6,029 nt of DNA. Source: CASQEL01 sp036655975. GTDB lineage: Bacteria > Desulfobacterota > Desulfovibrionia > Desulfovibrionales > Desulfovibrionaceae. Position 1 is the first letter of the stretch; the number at the start of each line of letters is the position of its first letter. Below the pieces are notes generated by a model. It was given only the letters and a program-made list of their open reading frames with translations. It had not been told where the DNA came from and did not search any database. The stretch is taken from the NCBI GenBank assembly GCA_036655975.1, contig JAVVPD010000120.1:1-6029 (forward strand), in the 5' to 3' direction. Below are positions 5,416 to 6,029 of this stretch, piece by piece. A program made the translations under genes and the position numbers.

Positions 5416-6029
5416 TGTTGCAAATCATTTGCGAACAGTTGGTTGTGCCAATCAAACTTTGCTTTTTAAGTACATGTTTAAGGCAAGAAATCTGCATAGA
5501 GCGTTGCGGGAAGCAATGCGCACAGGAAACGAGCGCGACCAGAAAGATGCCTACGATCGCCTTATGTACCATCTGCGCGGCGAATTGCAGTCCATTGTGG
5601 AGTTTCATTGCAATGAGGCTTCAAAATTATTCAAATGCACGGGTGGTCGTGATCGTTACCCTATGCCAAGATGCATGGTGAAGGTTATTTCTGGAAAAAA
5701 CGAGGAAAGTGCACATGTCTCGACGCTCTGGGGAACCCAAGGCACCAAGTCAGGCCAAAGCAGCCCACTGAGGGATAATATTGCTACCCGCAGGGTGTTT
5801 GAAAACCCGCGAACAGCTTATATACAGAATGATATTCCGCAGAGCCTTGTAAGCGGTAATTACGAAAATCCACGAATCAATAAAGAAAAAGCAGAAAAGT
5901 ATGTACGCCGTTGGTTTGGCGTGCGCTGGGTGCGCAGACTCAAGTGTTCTGCAGATCTGGAGTGGGTCAAATGCTGGGATAATGGGGGGATGGATGTCAC
6001 CCCTGAAAGCACTTACAAATCCACGTTGG
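5324..6029 (+). CDS. Partial protein with a possible GAF-like sensor domain (3' end outside the window)
   Basis: This frame has no stop from 5291 to the right edge, and its product looks genuinely protein-like from about 5410 onward. Counting from the ATG at 5324, residues 57-104 form a charged, probably helical stretch. It leads into CMVKVI at 117-122, a FENPRTAYIQNDI segment around N161, a Trp/Arg-rich segment from 193 (RWFGVRW at 196-202), and YKSTL at 231-235 at the cut end. The order of a hydrophobic strand, an Asn-Thr/Pro segment and a YKSTL-like strand recalls small GAF-type ligand-binding domains. I hold that only tentatively and name no ligand. The start is uncertain: ATGs at 5324, 5327 and 5474 all lack a strong ribosome site, and the first 25 or so residues are Arg/Cys-rich and may not be translated. 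It lies in AT-rich sequence and is likely accessory. Confidence 0.65.
   Translation, partial: MMIWLRRCVSPLLRCALRVLNSILLFQSQVDVANHLRTVGCANQTLLFKYMFKARNLHRALREAMRTGNERDQKDAYDRLMYHLRGELQSIVEFHCNEASKLFKCTGGRDRYPMPRCMVKVISGKNEESAHVSTLWGTQGTKSGQSSPLRDNIATRRVFENPRTAYIQNDIPQSLVSGNYENPRINKEKAEKYVRRWFGVRWVRRLKCSADLEWVKCWDNGGMDVTPESTYKSTL

Noticed and set aside
5396..5608. Minus-strand 70-residue frame with a lipoprotein-like hydrophobic segment and Cys
   Set aside because: The plus-strand frame over the same bases continues into a long protein-like open frame to the window edge, so this is best read as an antisense coincidence.
5412..5681. Plus-strand 89-residue frame starting TTG-ATG just after the small ORF
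   Set aside because: It ends inside the longer open frame, its sequence is rich in Cys and Ile without motifs, and the competing frame stays open for another 348 bases.

Overview
The window looks like a chromosomal segment of a moderately GC-rich Gram-negative bacterium. A sulfate-reducer-like deltaproteobacterium (Desulfovibrionaceae-like) is my best guess. It rests on the fused SUMT/uroporphyrinogen-III synthase gene, which is typical of anaerobes that make siroheme, and on the style of the HemW and PepA proteins. This is inference and no marker gene confirms it.

Left part (1-2762): two minus-strand genes form a probable operon read leftwards. pepA (leucyl aminopeptidase, GTG start) comes first, followed after 19 nt by a fused cobA-hemD gene (uroporphyrinogen-III C-methyltransferase plus uroporphyrinogen-III synthase) that runs off the left edge. 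A good sigma70-type promoter for this operon (TTGGCA, 17 nt, TATAGT) lies in the 219-nt divergent intergenic region. hemW, a radical-SAM heme chaperone-like protein, is read rightwards from the other side. Two of the three genes therefore belong to tetrapyrrole metabolism: CobA-HemD makes uroporphyrinogen III and precorrin-2, the precursors of siroheme, cobalamin and, in some anaerobes, heme, while HemW handles heme.

Middle (3981-4857): hemW converges on a minus-strand gene for an uncharacterised four-helix inner-membrane protein with a Pro/Gly/Ala-rich cytoplasmic tail. A small hairpin with a T-run between them, overlapping the membrane gene's stop codon, may terminate hemW.

Right part (4858-6029): composition becomes visibly AT-richer and no core gene is recognisable. 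About 346 nt without a convincing gene hold two perfect inverted repeats. One of them, a 19-bp palindrome, sits just upstream of a promoter-like TTGTCA-17-TATACA sequence. After it come a weak small ORF (5206-5415) and, in another frame, a convincing coding region that is open through the right edge. The latter encodes a protein with a helical N-terminal part followed by what may be a GAF-like sensor domain. This is the accessory and least explained part of the window. The relation between the two overlapping frames (two genes, a frameshift, or one false ORF) is unresolved.
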